From contig DUKK01000197.1 of the NCBI GenBank assembly GCA_013329355.1, positions 1-7,280 of the forward strand: a stretch of DNA of 7,280 bases, given 5' to 3'. Every line of letters starts with the position of its first letter. The first letter of the stretch is position 1. The stretch comes from Candidatus Poseidoniaceae archaeon (GTDB taxonomy: Archaea > Thermoplasmatota > Poseidoniia > Poseidoniales > Poseidoniaceae). Shown here piece after piece: positions 7,050 through 7,280 of this stretch. Below the pieces are notes generated by a model. The model made no database searches, was not told where the DNA came from, and worked only from the letters and a program-made list of their open reading frames with translations. The position numbers were made by a program, and so were the translations under genes.

Positions 7050-7069
7050 ACTTTTACAATCGTAAAAGT
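7050..7069. repeat. Perfect inverted repeat (8-bp arms, 4-bp spacer) in the intergenic gap; possible operator
   Basis: ACTTTTAC, spacer AATC, GTAAAAGT: the two arms are exact reverse complements. It lies just after the TGA at 7045-7047 and ends 13 bases before the ATG at 7083. No T run follows, so it does not look like a classical intrinsic terminator. Its left arm is a TATA-like stretch about 28 bases before that ATG, so it could be a repressor site over a promoter for a leaderless transcript. A hairpin in the mRNA is the other option. Confidence 0.5.
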
Positions 7070-7082
7070 CAATTGCAGAAAT

Positions 7083-7280
7083 ATGCCTCCCTATGTCAAG
7101 GAATGGAGTCTAACTAGAAGAAAGATGTTCAGCAATTGTGCCCGGCGGTTCGCCATCAAATATCTCACTGACAGATATCGTGAGTTGAACAAAAATTACC
7201 CAACAAAAAGACTCTCGTCATGGGATTTAATGATACTCTCAACTCGACAGGTGTTTTTTCAGTGGTTGGAGGATCTGCAT
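7083..7280 (+). CDS. Start of a probable PD-(D/E)XK nuclease-like protein (3' end outside window)
   Basis: An open frame runs from ATG 7083 through the end of the window without a stop, giving 66 residues. It has the N-terminal signature seen in many RecB/Cas4-like PD-(D/E)XK nuclease-fold proteins: EWSLTRRKMFSNCARRFAIKYL (residues 7-28), i.e. W-S-x-[ST]-R, then F-x-x-C-x-R-[RF] and an aromatic-rich helix. SSWDLMILSTRQVFFQWLEDLH follows. The catalytic Asp/Glu/Lys residues would be downstream and cannot be seen. The cysteine (C19) is at the place where some relatives carry the first iron-sulfur ligand, but this alone proves nothing. The frame also extends upstream to GTG 7044, which would overlap the previous stop as GTGA and add 13 residues. 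I prefer ATG 7083 because the family signature starts directly after it and the added segment is only the translated inverted repeat. The family call is moderate. Confidence 0.6.
   Translation, partial: MPPYVKEWSLTRRKMFSNCARRFAIKYLTDRYRELNKNYPTKRLSSWDLMILSTRQVFFQWLEDLH

Noticed and set aside
7050..7069. Intrinsic terminator after the composite envelope gene
   Set aside because: The stem is AT-rich and no T run follows it, so it does not fit a standard terminator; an operator or mRNA hairpin is more likely.
7044..7082. GTG 7044 as the true start of the nuclease-like gene
   Set aside because: The GTGA overlap is attractive, but the added 13 residues only translate the inverted repeat and the family signature begins right after ATG 7083. 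Left open as an alternative.
1..7280. CRISPR array, tRNA/rRNA, insertion sequence or phage module
   Set aside because: No regularly spaced repeats, cloverleaf-like sequences, transposase or phage genes were seen in either strand, and the longer non-coding gaps hold only short repeats or TATA-like stretches.

Overview
The window is about 7.3 kb of densely coding, moderately AT-leaning DNA. It carries five protein genes on the + strand that are complete or cut only by the window's left edge, one probable small gene on the - strand, and the first part of a further gene cut by the right edge. I see no rRNA, tRNA, CRISPR array, insertion sequence or phage gene. The gene mix is a DUF92-type membrane protein, a PrsW-type membrane protease, a large secreted/membrane protein with no bacterial lipoprotein or cell-wall signal, weak or missing Shine-Dalgarno sequences, and a start of the 'W-S-x-[ST]-R ... 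C-x-R-[RF]' nuclease-like type. This suggests a free-living, probably marine planktonic archaeon of the Thermoplasmatota (Marine Group II/Poseidoniales-like). That assignment is inference from gene content, not proven by a marker gene, and a bacterium is not excluded.

Layout: 1-270, C-terminal end of peptide methionine sulfoxide reductase MsrA. 307-1941, a complete L-glutamate gamma-semialdehyde (1-pyrroline-5-carboxylate) dehydrogenase that strikingly resembles eukaryotic ALDH4A1. 1920-2294 (-), a probable two-helix membrane protein, convergent with and overlapping the dehydrogenase 3' end. 2362-3834, a PrsW-family intramembrane metalloprotease homologue with all expected catalytic motifs plus an acidic Ca-loop-like sequence. 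3921-4679, a DUF92/VTE6-like polytopic membrane protein. 4726-7047, a 773-residue composite envelope protein with a signal peptide, a beta-rich ectodomain, two helices, a cysteine-free thioredoxin/peroxiredoxin-like domain and a C-terminal multi-helix membrane region. 7083-7280, the start of a probable PD-(D/E)XK nuclease-like protein.

The left part is soluble metabolism and repair: oxidised methionine repair, and the last step of proline catabolism to glutamate. From about 1.9 kb to 7.05 kb nearly everything is membrane or envelope: small membrane protein, protease, putative isoprenoid-phosphate kinase, and a large surface/membrane protein. Gaps between the + strand genes are short (36-86 bp), apart from the stretch holding the - strand gene, so partial co-transcription is possible. 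However, TATA-like elements before some genes suggest separate, perhaps leaderless, transcripts. A perfect 8-bp inverted repeat lies between the 773-residue protein and the nuclease-like gene, where a TATA box would be expected.

The most unusual items are the composite protein with a redox-dead thioredoxin-like domain preceded by an internal signal-peptide-like segment, the acidic loop of the PrsW protein, and the palindrome before the last gene. I do not see an obviously complete new defence or mobile system here.
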